Below are positions 48,786-60,700 of a stretch of 64,000 nt of DNA, piece by piece; position 1 is the first letter of the stretch, and every line of letters begins with the position of its first letter. The notes under the pieces were generated by a model. It searched no databases, was not told where the DNA came from, and worked only from the letters and a program-made list of their open reading frames with translations. Origin of the DNA: Bactericera cockerelli. Lineage: Eukaryota > Arthropoda > Insecta > Hemiptera > Triozidae. The stretch covers positions 41,078,556 through 41,142,555 of the forward strand of contig CM044955.1 of NCBI GenBank assembly GCA_024516035.1, written 5' to 3'. The position numbers and the translations under genes are program-made.

Positions 48786-51700
48786 ATCTGATCAAACCCC
48801 TATTATTTTTTCATTCCAATAAAAAGTTATTTTCTGACTTTTTTGAAATATTTAACCAATTCGGCACAGTGCGGCCGATTTTAAGCAAAAGTTTTGTGGT
48901 GCATGCGGTATACAAGATCTACTTTCATACCAAATTTATAGTCTCTAGTTCTTCCCGTTCTCGAGATATCTTGTTTACAGACAGACGGACGCACGGACCA
49001 ATGGCCGAAAACAACTTTTTTGGTATCCTGAGGCTTTCGTACAGAAATGTGAAAAACTGGGTAGGTCAAATTTTCGACGAATACAATACTTTCCTGATTA
49101 TAGGATAAGAAAAGTAAAAAATAAATCAACTAAGAAGTGAAAAGGTGTGAGTACTGACACTTTTAAAAGCACATTCAGGTCTCAGGAGGATATGCCCTGA
49201 GGCTTCATATTCTCCAATCTAAAGTTCACGTCAAATAGCTAACTGAATAATAATTGGAATTCTTTGAATTTAATTTTCATACAAATTGCAAAAAACTTGT
49301 TTGACTAGAGAGATTTTTTACATTGGAAGAACCACAGGAACTCACTAACTTTTTTACAACTAAAAAAAAAAAATTCTAAAGTTGAACTTTTCTATATTAT
49401 ACATGTTATATTTCTCTCTTATTAGCAAAATAATAATCTCAGAAAAAAAAATCAATAACATTTGGGAGAAATGAGATTTAAACTGAAGGATCCATTAATT
49501 GCTGTCTTGAAAAAAAAGCAAACCAATCGAAAAAACTAAGTCCGTAACTTTTGTTGATACAAATTTCCATTATGTCATAAAATTCTTAGTTGTGCACCGA
49601 CACATAAATAACAAACTTGGTTACACTAATAGATATTATGTAAAATAGTAACTTACAGATACTTGAAAATATACATTTGAAAGTTAGACGTTGCTCTAAA
49701 ATTATCAATTTGACATAATATTTAACTTTTATACTAAAAAATACTCAATTTCTAATAACAACAATCATAGTAAAAAATTTACAGAAAGTTGTGATGTTTC
49801 ATTGAATGGAATGTATAAAAACTTTTATACGAGTGCCTAAAAGTGTTAATGTTCATGTTCCGCATGGAAATCACACTTGGTCATCAAAGGTATTACCCAT
49901 GTACCTACCTATGTACATATAATGTACATGTGGTATAATATATTATATAAAACATGCTGTCAGTCAACCACAATGTATTTTGTATAAAGTTTCTTGCACA
50001 ATCACAATAAGAATCATTCATGAAAACTAGTAACTATATACTTTGCCAAATTCATCATGTTATCTGATTACTGGGAAAAAATTACCGGGTATACCATTGA
50101 TTGTTGGGTCATCGTGATTTTTTTCATACTGCTCTAATGATTCACGATGAATTAATTGATCGATACGGCGGCGGACTTGTAACCTGGAGGTCGGTGTTCG
50201 AATCCCAATTTCGGTTAAAATTTCACATCGTGCGTTTGAGTAGTGTGACATCATGAAAGTGATTCAACACAAATATATGAACATTAATTTAAATCTCTTT
50301 CTTACTCTGCTAATAATTTATGGTTATGGACTGTAGTAAATTTTTGTGGGGAAAATGGAGAAAAATTGGCGCTTATCTGGATTTTTCAAATTACCAATGT
50401 TTATTTCTCATCATGATAAGATAAAAATCTTTTTTGGTGGGATTGGTTGGTTGTATTGGTCTTGTCTCGTCCACAACAAAAGACGAGACATTTGAATCCC
50501 CCATGGTTCCCCATAGTTACAAGAGACAAAAAATGATTGGTTCATGATGGTATTTGAGTTCATCACTAGTTAGTAGACACCAGCCTGGATAGGGAAAAGT
50601 TATCCTTCCATTTCGGATTTTGACCACAAACTAACACGTCTTGGGCTTACTGCTGGGAATAATGGTCCCATCAGTCCTAATCGGGCAGTATAAATAAAGC
50701 GTAATATTATTGATATTAGAGTACTATCCATTGACAATTTTTATAAACAAGGCTTTTTGATGCAAAAGGCATGGCATAACAAAAATTTTTGAACAGGTTG
50801 TAAAATTGAAAAAACTACTATTACATAAATAAGACAAAGCACCTAACAAATTTGAACAACTTCCTAACTAAATGGCGGGAAGTATGATCGTCCGTCATAG
50901 TAACTTTGACCAATTTAATGTAACCAAAATTTAGTAACAGAAATAGAGTGAAGCCAGAATGTGTTACCTGAGAAGAACGAGGCTACGGCGGCGGCTAGGA
51001 AGGACACCACGACGGCGGGCCCGGCCTGGTTCCTGGCGACGGAGCCCCCCAGCACATACACCCCCACCCCCAGCGTGGCCCCCACCCCCAGCAGGGTGAG
51101 ATCCGCCAGCCCCAGCACGCGGGCGAGCTTGCTCCCCTCTGACACCCCCAGAGGGCTCTCATCTTCGTGCACTTTCCGCCTCGACAGCGATTTGAAGAAC
51201 TGAAATCATGGAAAGCAAAAAATTGTCCTCTATCATTATTTGATGGATTCATTTTAAACACTTCAGAAGATCCTTGTAAAAGTGTCACGTGTATTAAATA
51301 CGGGTGTATTTATTGACATTTACTGCTTGAATTGTAAAATCCTAGGGCTTATTCCGTACCGGTATGTTATAATTTTAATATTAGAATACAATTTTATTTT
51401 CTGAAGCACAAATCATTAATAAAAGTTATCATAATAAATAGGTATTTGTGTAATCACAATCGTGATGTTACACTTACTTAAATCTCGCATTGCTAAAATT
51501 TTGCTGGACCACCAAGCTAATCCACGGAAGTATTATTTTATAAGACGAAAATTACGAAACTCAGTGGATAAATAACTACGGCATTGGTCTAGAAACCTGG
51601 AGGTCTGTGGTGACAAGTCCATGGTGGATTTTAGTAAGGTGGGTTCAATAATATTTATTATGACAAAACTCTTTTGATTACCAGAAATCTTATAATCTAC

Positions 51701-54700
51701 CTATTGAGATTTATGTAGGTACATTTTTAATGCGTGAAACAAAGCACAAACTTAATAAAAACTCCGCCATTTCCTCTTTTCTTAGCTGGGGATAACCGTA
51801 CATTGGTATTAGTCAAGTAGTTAAAGCGCTAGTTTGATAATCCAGGTAGCGTAGGGATCCAGGTTGCATGCAAAACTTCAACGAATTCACGATAATTAGG
51901 TATTTTTAGCAGGGAATAAATTAGTACAAGTAGCCCGAATCTGCAGTATTATTATTTCTACAACCTTTTAAAACTTATGAAATTCGAAACCTAGGCGTTA
52001 TTTTCATTTTGATTCAAACAATTTTCCAAAACATAACCACATTAAGCTGGTCTTAGCTCGCGTATAAGATTCAAGACACGTTTCTTGGCCATTACCTTGG
52101 GGGCATTACAATACTACGCAATATTGGTGCATTTTTGTCTCAAGGACACGGAAAAACTTATAATAAATCAGTATAAACAGAAATGGCCAGAAGTCATACC
52201 TATACATCATATATTATATAGAAATAGGAATGATAAGATAGTAAAAATAAATAATTATATCAGGACTATTGTAGGTATTGCATCAAACCTTGGGAAATCT
52301 ATAAAGTGAGTTCCAGGACATTTCCTCATTGTAAGGCAGAAAGATAAAACATAACTTATTTTGCAAGAGCAAAACATTGTCTCTGTGATTGGCCATGCCT
52401 TGAGTGTATCAGTCTGCCAGTAAATTAGTATAATATGAATAGAAACTCATTATGTTTGAAGCTGTAAAAATAGAGCGTATTACCAATATTATGCAATTGA
52501 TTGAATTATACCCCAGCAATAAACTTATTGAAATAACTAAGAATGTTACATAACAAAATAACTGTTTAGAGGAAACGACCACTCGGCGTCCCAGGCGATG
52601 TTTAGCCTCGAGTTAGGCGGTGGGCGTTATAAGCATCAAACAGAAAAACCTGAATGATTATTTTGGACGAAAACTCAGTTCTAATTAATACAATGAATGG
52701 GAGAAGACATTATTTGCTTTTTAGTGCTTTGCCGTCTTCAAAAGTAAGTGCAGTCTTTAGTGGATCCCAAGCTCTAGGCTCAATGCAGCATTTGCAGTCC
52801 CGACCATGCGCGGATATAGGGGGGGGCACGGGGGCACGTGCCCCCCCAGATTTTTTCGGTAAGCGATGTTTCTCAAATTTCATTATACCTAATCCCGTAA
52901 AAAAAATGATCTCAATGAGTTAGGGGGGCACGGGCCCCAAAATAATTCCCAATTCTTAGACTAATCCCGTAAAAAAAAGATCTCGATGAGTTAGGGGGGC
53001 ACGATCTCCAAAATAATTCCGAATTCTAAGACTAATCCCGTAAAAAAAAAAAGATCTCAATGAGTTAAGGGTGCACGGGCCCCAAAATAATTCCCAATCC
53101 TAAGACTAATCCTGTAAAAAAAAGATCTCAATAAGTTAGGGGTGCACGGGAACCAAAATAATTCACAATTCTAAGACCAATAAGAAATAACTAAATAGTA
53201 AAGCTGTCAAATCCACACAGATTGTCCGAGAAACCTGAAATTTTACCTATAGGTCCATTTGGATCAGAGATCTCTAGGGTTCAGCTAAACAGGGTAAGGA
53301 CAAAAAATGGATGGGTGACACAAAAAAATCACATTTTTCGACTGAAATGACATTTTTTTTTTCTCAAAATTTGTCGTGACGGCACCACGGCGGCGGCGTA
53401 TCAACTCAAAAAAAGAAAGTTTTAATCAAGGGTTCAAGTTTTCATTTGAGATATCAACCACGAAATTCTGATGAGCCGTTCTTGAGCAACGTTGAGTAAG
53501 GACATAAAATGGATGAGTAAACAAAAAGTATTTACGTTTTTTGACCTGAATGACATTTTTTTCTCGAAATATGTCGTGACGAACTATCAACTCAAAGCGA
53601 GAAAGTTTTTGCAAGGGCTGTAGTCTTCATTTGACTTATTGATCGCGAAATTCTGATGAGCCATTCTTGAGCTCACGTAAGGACAAGAAATGGATGAGTG
53701 ACACGAAAAATATTGACATTTGTGTGTGTGTTTGTGTGTGTGTGTGCGTGTGTGATAGGCTTGCGAAGCGGCGGGTGCAACCCGCTAGTTAGGTATATTG
53801 TGCGATTGTGCCCCCCCTAGTACAAGAGGGCTATATCCGCGCATGGTCCCGACCTAGGAGTGTCATCACACATAGATCTAATAAATGAGGTAGTATATCC
53901 TACAGTGGTTAGGAGTCAAACCCAAGACTCCGCTATTTTCCTCCACTAGTGGTTGCATGAGGTCATGTGACCACTCCACCAGGTTTTAATAGTTTTGTTA
54001 TCCTGCATACTCTGACGCATAATGATCTAAACTCTAAACCCATTCAACACTTAACCCACTATTTAAATTATACACCAGATTATAAAAGGTAGGAGAACAT
54101 ACCTATAATACCTATATTAGTATTATATAAAGCACATACCTATATCCAAGTAAATTATGTATGGATGGTCGAATGGTGGATGTATATGTACAATTTATTA
54201 GTGAAGTACGTAGGCATGTATACATAATATATGTACGTATATGCCGCGCGTCGCTCTACTTTATAGGGGAACGGCAATTATTTATGTAGCAGAATATTCT
54301 ATACAGGGTGTCCCGTATACAGATGCAAATATTTTGAGGGTAGGTTCAGCCCACCGTGGACTATCATATGAGCGAAACTTGCAGTGGGGCATTTTGCTTC
54401 GTTAAAGAGTTATGGCCAAATCCCTGTTTTTCCCACAGGTCTAGAGGTCACTTGGATCGATACACGTTTTTAAAGAAATGATAGCCAGTAAGTAATTTTT
54501 GACTTCATGTATGGATAGTCATGCATATTTCCCTTGAAATGCAGTTGGTTGCATAAAAAAATATTGAAAGACCAGAGAGATATTTAATCATAAGTTCAAT
54601 ACTTTTCTAAAATTTGATTTTTCCCTGTTTTCCCTTTCGTGAATTTAGAGTACTTCTACAATTGCAATTCTGCGTATCACTAGTTAAAAAAATACCCTAT

Positions 54701-57700
54701 TATGTTTAGTTTTATAAAAAAGAAAGCTCATTTATATTACTTTAAAGATCATGGAACGCAGTACACACGAAGCTCAAAAAACACTTCTGAATCATGATGG
54801 AAAATTCAAAGTTGGCTGAATTTTAACAGAATTGGCGCGTAATTTGAGGTATAAATACACTACTCTGGGATGTTTAACAGAGGGAAATTGATCATTCACA
54901 GTGGTTGGTCGGTGTGAACTTTTATGTGAATGGGGTTACGCAATCACAGGGTTATCATGAGGAAAAATGAGAGAGGCTGCAACGGAAGCAGCAACCAGTG
55001 GTGTAATTATGGAAAAAAAATACACATGGAGAAAGACTCTGCGCTACCAACAAAAATTATGATTTCATTTTTAGAAGTAAAATTAAAAATATCATTTTTG
55101 TGTTTATCACAATCATGATATCAAAAACATAACTTAAATAGTGCCAAAAATTAACCTTGGGTAAAACTCGAACATCCAACCTTAAGGTATTACTATTATT
55201 ATTAATACTTTATTTTTATTTTATAAACAATTGGACCAAGCTTTATTTACATTTTTTTTTTTTTACAATGAACATGGTAACAATTTGTGAAATAAATATA
55301 AACAAAGACTGATCAAGGGTGGTGATACATGTTTGTAGTTTATTGATAAATAACAAACATGATACATTCTGCAACACAGGACATGAAATAAAAAGAACCC
55401 AAAAAAATATGTAGCGAACCAAGGGCGAGGTTTAAAGCTTGTGGCTTTCTCTTCCACCGAACAAATTGATCGCCTTGTTATTTTAACTATTAGATTTGAT
55501 TGATATAGAACTAATTGTACTCAGAAAATTTTCATTTATAACTTGCAGTTGGCACAAAAATAGTCACACAGACCGCTTCAGGCATCGAGTGTTCTTCAAA
55601 ATGCAATAGCGCCCAGATTCAAAATTTGATAGATGTGTTTCTCTCCTTCTGATACCGTTTGATAAGGCGTATCTCATTCGTTCCTTCACGCGTTTGAAAG
55701 AACTTTGTATTTATTGAAACAAAATAGCAAAGGGTATTTTTTTACCTAGTGATACGCAGAATTGCAATTGTAGAAGTACTCTAAATTCACGAAAGGGAAA
55801 ACAGGGAAAAATCGAATTTTAGAAAAATATTGAACTTATGATTAAATATCTCTCTGGTCTTTCAATATTTTTTCATGCAACCAACTGCATTTCAAGGGAA
55901 ATATGCATGACTATCCATACATAAAGTCAAAAATTACTTACTGGCTACCATTTCTTTAAAAACGTGCATCGATCTAAGTGACCTCTAGACCTGTGGGAAA
56001 AACAGGGATTTGGCCATAACTCTTTAACGAAGCAAAATGCGCCACTGCAAGTTTCGCTCATATGATAGTCCACGGTGGGCTGAACCTACCCTCAAAATAT
56101 TTGCATCTGTATACGGGACACCCTGTATAGTACAAAACCAGCATATTGTTATTGATAAATACTCCTTGAACTTGGCTCGTAGAGTGAGGAAGGTCGACAC
56201 AATAATCTCAGAACCAGAACAGAAGACTTGGAATTCATTACCGGTCTGAAGATTACCTTGAGACCGTAAGAGAAGATATTCCTAGTTCTCAATGTTTTAC
56301 TTGAAGATGTATCAATCAGAAGGTCATACATATTTTTGTAAAATTTAACATGAACAAAATTTAATATCACTAGGCCAACACTAACAAAAACAGAATTATG
56401 CCTTGTTTGTTTTCATGTTTATTGACAGAAGATATACTCGTAAGAGTCTGTGTTGGGACAACATTAGGAAGACTAGAGTTTGGCCCAGGCACTATTAAGG
56501 AGTAGACCAAATGTTTCTGCTTTTAACTAGCTTATCTAAGGGCATTTACTATGTCCTGAAAATATCAACCCATGTAAGTAGTCGAAAATGTCGTTCAATA
56601 TTTGACTAAAGGAAAATCCAGAGATCCTTATAACAGAAATATTTATGTAACAGCTAAACTCTAATACCCTAGCCTGGTAAACCCAAGGGGCTACAAACCA
56701 CACGAGGCATGAGGCGTTGCCAACTTCATTATCTTGATTTTCTATCCATCAATCGTCTCCCGGAAATGATTTATTATATATTTAGGTGTTTAAACTATCA
56801 TAGCTACAAAATTAGCTATACTCCTGTGGAGCATGGATCTCAGGGGATATATTTTCAATGATTCCCTTCAATAGTTTTGGTGACTCGAGAGATCGACTGG
56901 ATTTTTTTTATCAGCAAATTAAGTGATCAGTTCCACAACGAATCTATGCTGTTTGTAAAGTCCAGCATGCTGAAGAGTTGGATTGTTGACAGTTGTGGTA
57001 ACATGGCAATCCAGGCAATTCTAGATTCAAGTCCAGTGACCATCAGCCTTGTAATCCTATGGAACCTATATCTGGTAGTGGTAATCCTACGGAATCTAAA
57101 ACACGAGGGTGACCAACCTAAGTTTTTAACGTGGTTGACATTGCTTGAATCAGTGTTTTTTTTGGTGAGGTGTTTTTGTGCCATCCCCGTTTGTATAATA
57201 TCAACTAGAATAAACAATGGTAAGAGTCCTTTTTGGTTAGAATATACGAGTAAAAGGTATAATAATTGCTGAAACATTCATTAGTGGTAGAATAAGGGCT
57301 GCAATATTCATTAAAGGCGGAATATGAATTAAGGGTGACAATTTGATAGTGGAAATAGGGCCGGACTATTCCATAGGCGTAGAATATAGGAATAAACGGC
57401 GAAATAATTATTCCGCTATGCCTTAGTCACGTGAAACAAGCCTGAGTTCATCCGGGTATTCAAATAACACAATGCTAATTTTTATCACTAGAAAAGATCT
57501 AATCTGATTTCCGATTCAATGGGAACCTAACGATCTGCAGCGTTTCATGAACAAATTGCAATATTTCACTGGAGTCTATTTCTGCATGCTGCTAATTTTC
57601 ATGTGTGGTAGCTGCAACATGTAATTGTGTAGTACATACACATACACAAGTCTATTTCAGTTGTGTAATACACTAATACTGTGCGGGGCTTAATATGGTT

Positions 57701-60700
57701 AAGGACGTAGATAGTCACCTAGTCTTCTATTTGCACAGGTGTCAACATGTTATGCATAGGTGCTGAATTAATGTTGTTATCTGCCGATGATAGAGGCAAT
57801 GCAACGCTGGGTGTGGAGTTTTCTTTTGGATTAAATGTGGGTTTTGTAGAATGTGTATTGCCAAACTAGGGAATAATTCTAGTAAATAAAATATGATTCA
57901 GACTACATTTCAGAGGCCCTTAAGATATTATTTACTCATGCACTTGGATACATCAGTTCTATTTCCATGAAAATAAACAAGAAAAAGATTTTAATAAGCA
58001 CAAAGTAAAACTTGTACAATATCTGGCATTCTATATTTTAGAAAGGAGCTAAATTCATATGGTATTTTCTTTCTGAGCAAGTGAACAATGAACATACAAA
58101 ATCTCAACCACCTTTGAACTACTCGTTTGTTTGCTTAAAATCTTTACTTCATTATTAATGAAAGTCTTTCCAAAGTCTTCATCACCATCAAGCTAGTAGT
58201 TTGTTTTGGAGATAACATCAGATTGACTGGATGTACTTAACAACTAAATTGATCAAGTCTACCTGGAGAAACAATTTCTTAAAAAAATCGTTGCCTTTTC
58301 CTTTTCTCTAATATCTACTTTGTATGAATTGCTTTTGGGTTTCTTTCTGATTTTCCATTTCACTCAATTGTTTTAGTGTTTTGTGAACAATTTATGTAAT
58401 AAATAAGGATTAAATTAAAATCTCCCTCTCTCTTTATCCTTCAATAAATTACGTGTACTCAACAACTCACTTCAAAAACAAAAGTCGTAATCGTAAGCGT
58501 TCCAGGCTCTTACGATTACAAGTGTTTACCAGAATCAATTTCATTATTCATGTTTAGGTCATTAAAGTCTTCCACATTTTTTAGAGTGTGATGATAAATT
58601 TCAATGAATATGGGTCATAAAAGTCTTTGTTCTATCACTCCTGAGTATGGACTTGTTGAATAGGCCACTTGAAATTCAAGTCATGTTAGATAATGATTTA
58701 AGTCGTGTGCAGTTTTGATAAGGGTTTTGAGGAAGATAACGTCCAATCGGTTATAGTAGGTACGAGTATAACATCGAAAATAGCTTAGTGTTGTCAAAAG
58801 TACTTGATTGGATGTCATGCAAGGCAAGTATACTGTAACGGTATCAGACTATTGTAACATTATTCTGTTCACAACCGACAACGTTTGATTTGACAGGAAA
58901 ATATAAAGACTTGTTATTTCTTCCAACTGATTTGTTTTTCTTCGTTTTAAAACACTCTAGTATGACTGTGCCCAGAATAACAACCATTGGAGTGTTTTCG
59001 TGTGCTCAGAATACCAAGTATTGGGTAAGGCGCTAGAGTTGTATGTAAACAATCTAGCGCGTGAATCTGAGGATCGTATCCCACCCAATGCTTGGATTTT
59101 TACCTCATTTATTTGAGTATATGACCAAATAATAATAATAATCTGAGGTTTAAGTGGCAGAAGATAGGTACTTTGATTAACCTCGCATAGTGGTTACCTT
59201 CAACACTAAAGAGAACTATCGTGAATTTTTCAGTAACATGTGGAGCTAATGATGCATTTAATGCTTTTCACAAGATTATTTTTCGTGTTCGTTTTCCCAA
59301 TCGGAGCAGACTTTTCACAAAGAAAATTCTGTTTCTTTGGAAGAAGTGAGCCTGGCATATCTGACCTTACCCAGGCTGGGTGAGGTTCATGTGAGTAGCT
59401 GGTACGATTTCCAGCGAATGGAGGGTGAAACCCTCGTCCTAATCAGGACGTTAAATAAAATAGAATCGTTGACGTTAGGAAGGGTCAAGCCGTAAAAATG
59501 TGGCACAACCAACCAATCTCAACCATGATGTTGAACAACGCCGAACCCAAGTAGGTTTGGCAAAAGGCAAAGTGAAAGAAGAAGAAGAATATTTTTCAGG
59601 AGGTTTCTAAATATTTTATTTAACCAGTGCAAGCCATGTATCCAGGTAGAGCACGGACTCAAGAGTTCAGCTCCCAATAGATGCATACCTAGACTTTTGC
59701 TCATTGATTTTAGAATATGACCACAAAAAATGGTCCTGCTACAGCTGCTAAAATGAAGAGACGTAAAAGTATTCATAAGATCTATTAATTTGTGCTACAT
59801 ATTACGCACTAGTGAGTGCAATGTATGCAATGTATACCCCAATTAGATATGGGAAAAGACAAAGTTAAAAAAGAAAATATTGCAATGTCTGTCTAGAACT
59901 CTAGACTCCTTTTTATAATTCGTTCAGAGGATGGTATTGGTTCTTTCTGTATCATTGTGTAAATTACCTATATAAAAAAATGGCTTGGTTTGAGGGCGAC
60001 AGCTAGAAAAAATATAATAGCTGGATCGAATTAGGTAGGTATATTATGTGTTTTGTTTTTACTTCAATCGGTTTCCAGTTTCCTGACAAATGAAGTCTTA
60101 ACTTATAAGGTTTTGGTAGGTTTCTTCTTTGTGATGTTTTTTTCCTCGATTGACATAGTTTTGTATTTACTATTCACGCAGGTCATATTTTTTTACGACT
60201 TTGTCGTACTCCATATTTGTAACCAAGATACCTGTTTGTTAGAATTAGTAGCTTGTTTGCTGAGAAGTCGAGCTATAACACTAATAAAAGTTGAACTAGT
60301 TTTAAAGCTTAACGGAATATGATGAATTTGTGGAGAGCAAATTTCGGCAATACGTCCAAGCTGGGTGATGCCTATGACTTTGTCTGAACTCTGGATATCA
60401 TTGATTTTGTAAAAGGACCAGCACAAGGAAGTCACCGTTGTCGAGTACAGTAGGCACTAGGCTTTCACGCACGTTTTGGGTTCGAATCCCGACTAAGTAG
60501 AATATTTTCTACTCTCTAGTTATTGTGATTACGGAGATATAGCACGTTTATTTCACGTTTATTTTTAAGATGAAAACCATTAGATTTATTTATTATTCAA
60601 CCTGGTGGTAGGGTTTTCGGTGAAACTCTTACAATTAACACTGCGGCCTAATTAGGCCTATTGTGACCAGGATAGTACTGCTTTTTTATTATTGCATTCA

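Larger units (their letters stand above)
52805..53845. mobile_element. hAT-like element (1.04 kb) with 8-bp duplication
   Basis: Ends CATGCGCGGATATAG are inverted at 52805 and 53845, followed inside by G/C homopolymer runs and GGGGCAC. GTCCCGAC at 52797-52804 and 53846-53853 is a perfect 8-bp target duplication. Inside are four repeats of about 70 bp and a Helitron-like segment. No transposase. Confidence 0.88.

Noticed and set aside
48647..49108. 153-residue open frame with poly-lysine
   Set aside because: It spans a poly-A run inside the family F repeat and has no domain.
53463..53680. CTGATGAG words as further hammerhead ribozymes
   Set aside because: No stem II or GAAA core follows at the right distance; they are internal repeats of the Helitron-like segment.
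56877..57272. 131-codon plus-strand open frame as a gene
   Set aside because: No recognisable motif, no clear splice or promoter context, and an equally long antisense frame; it lies in a transporter intron.
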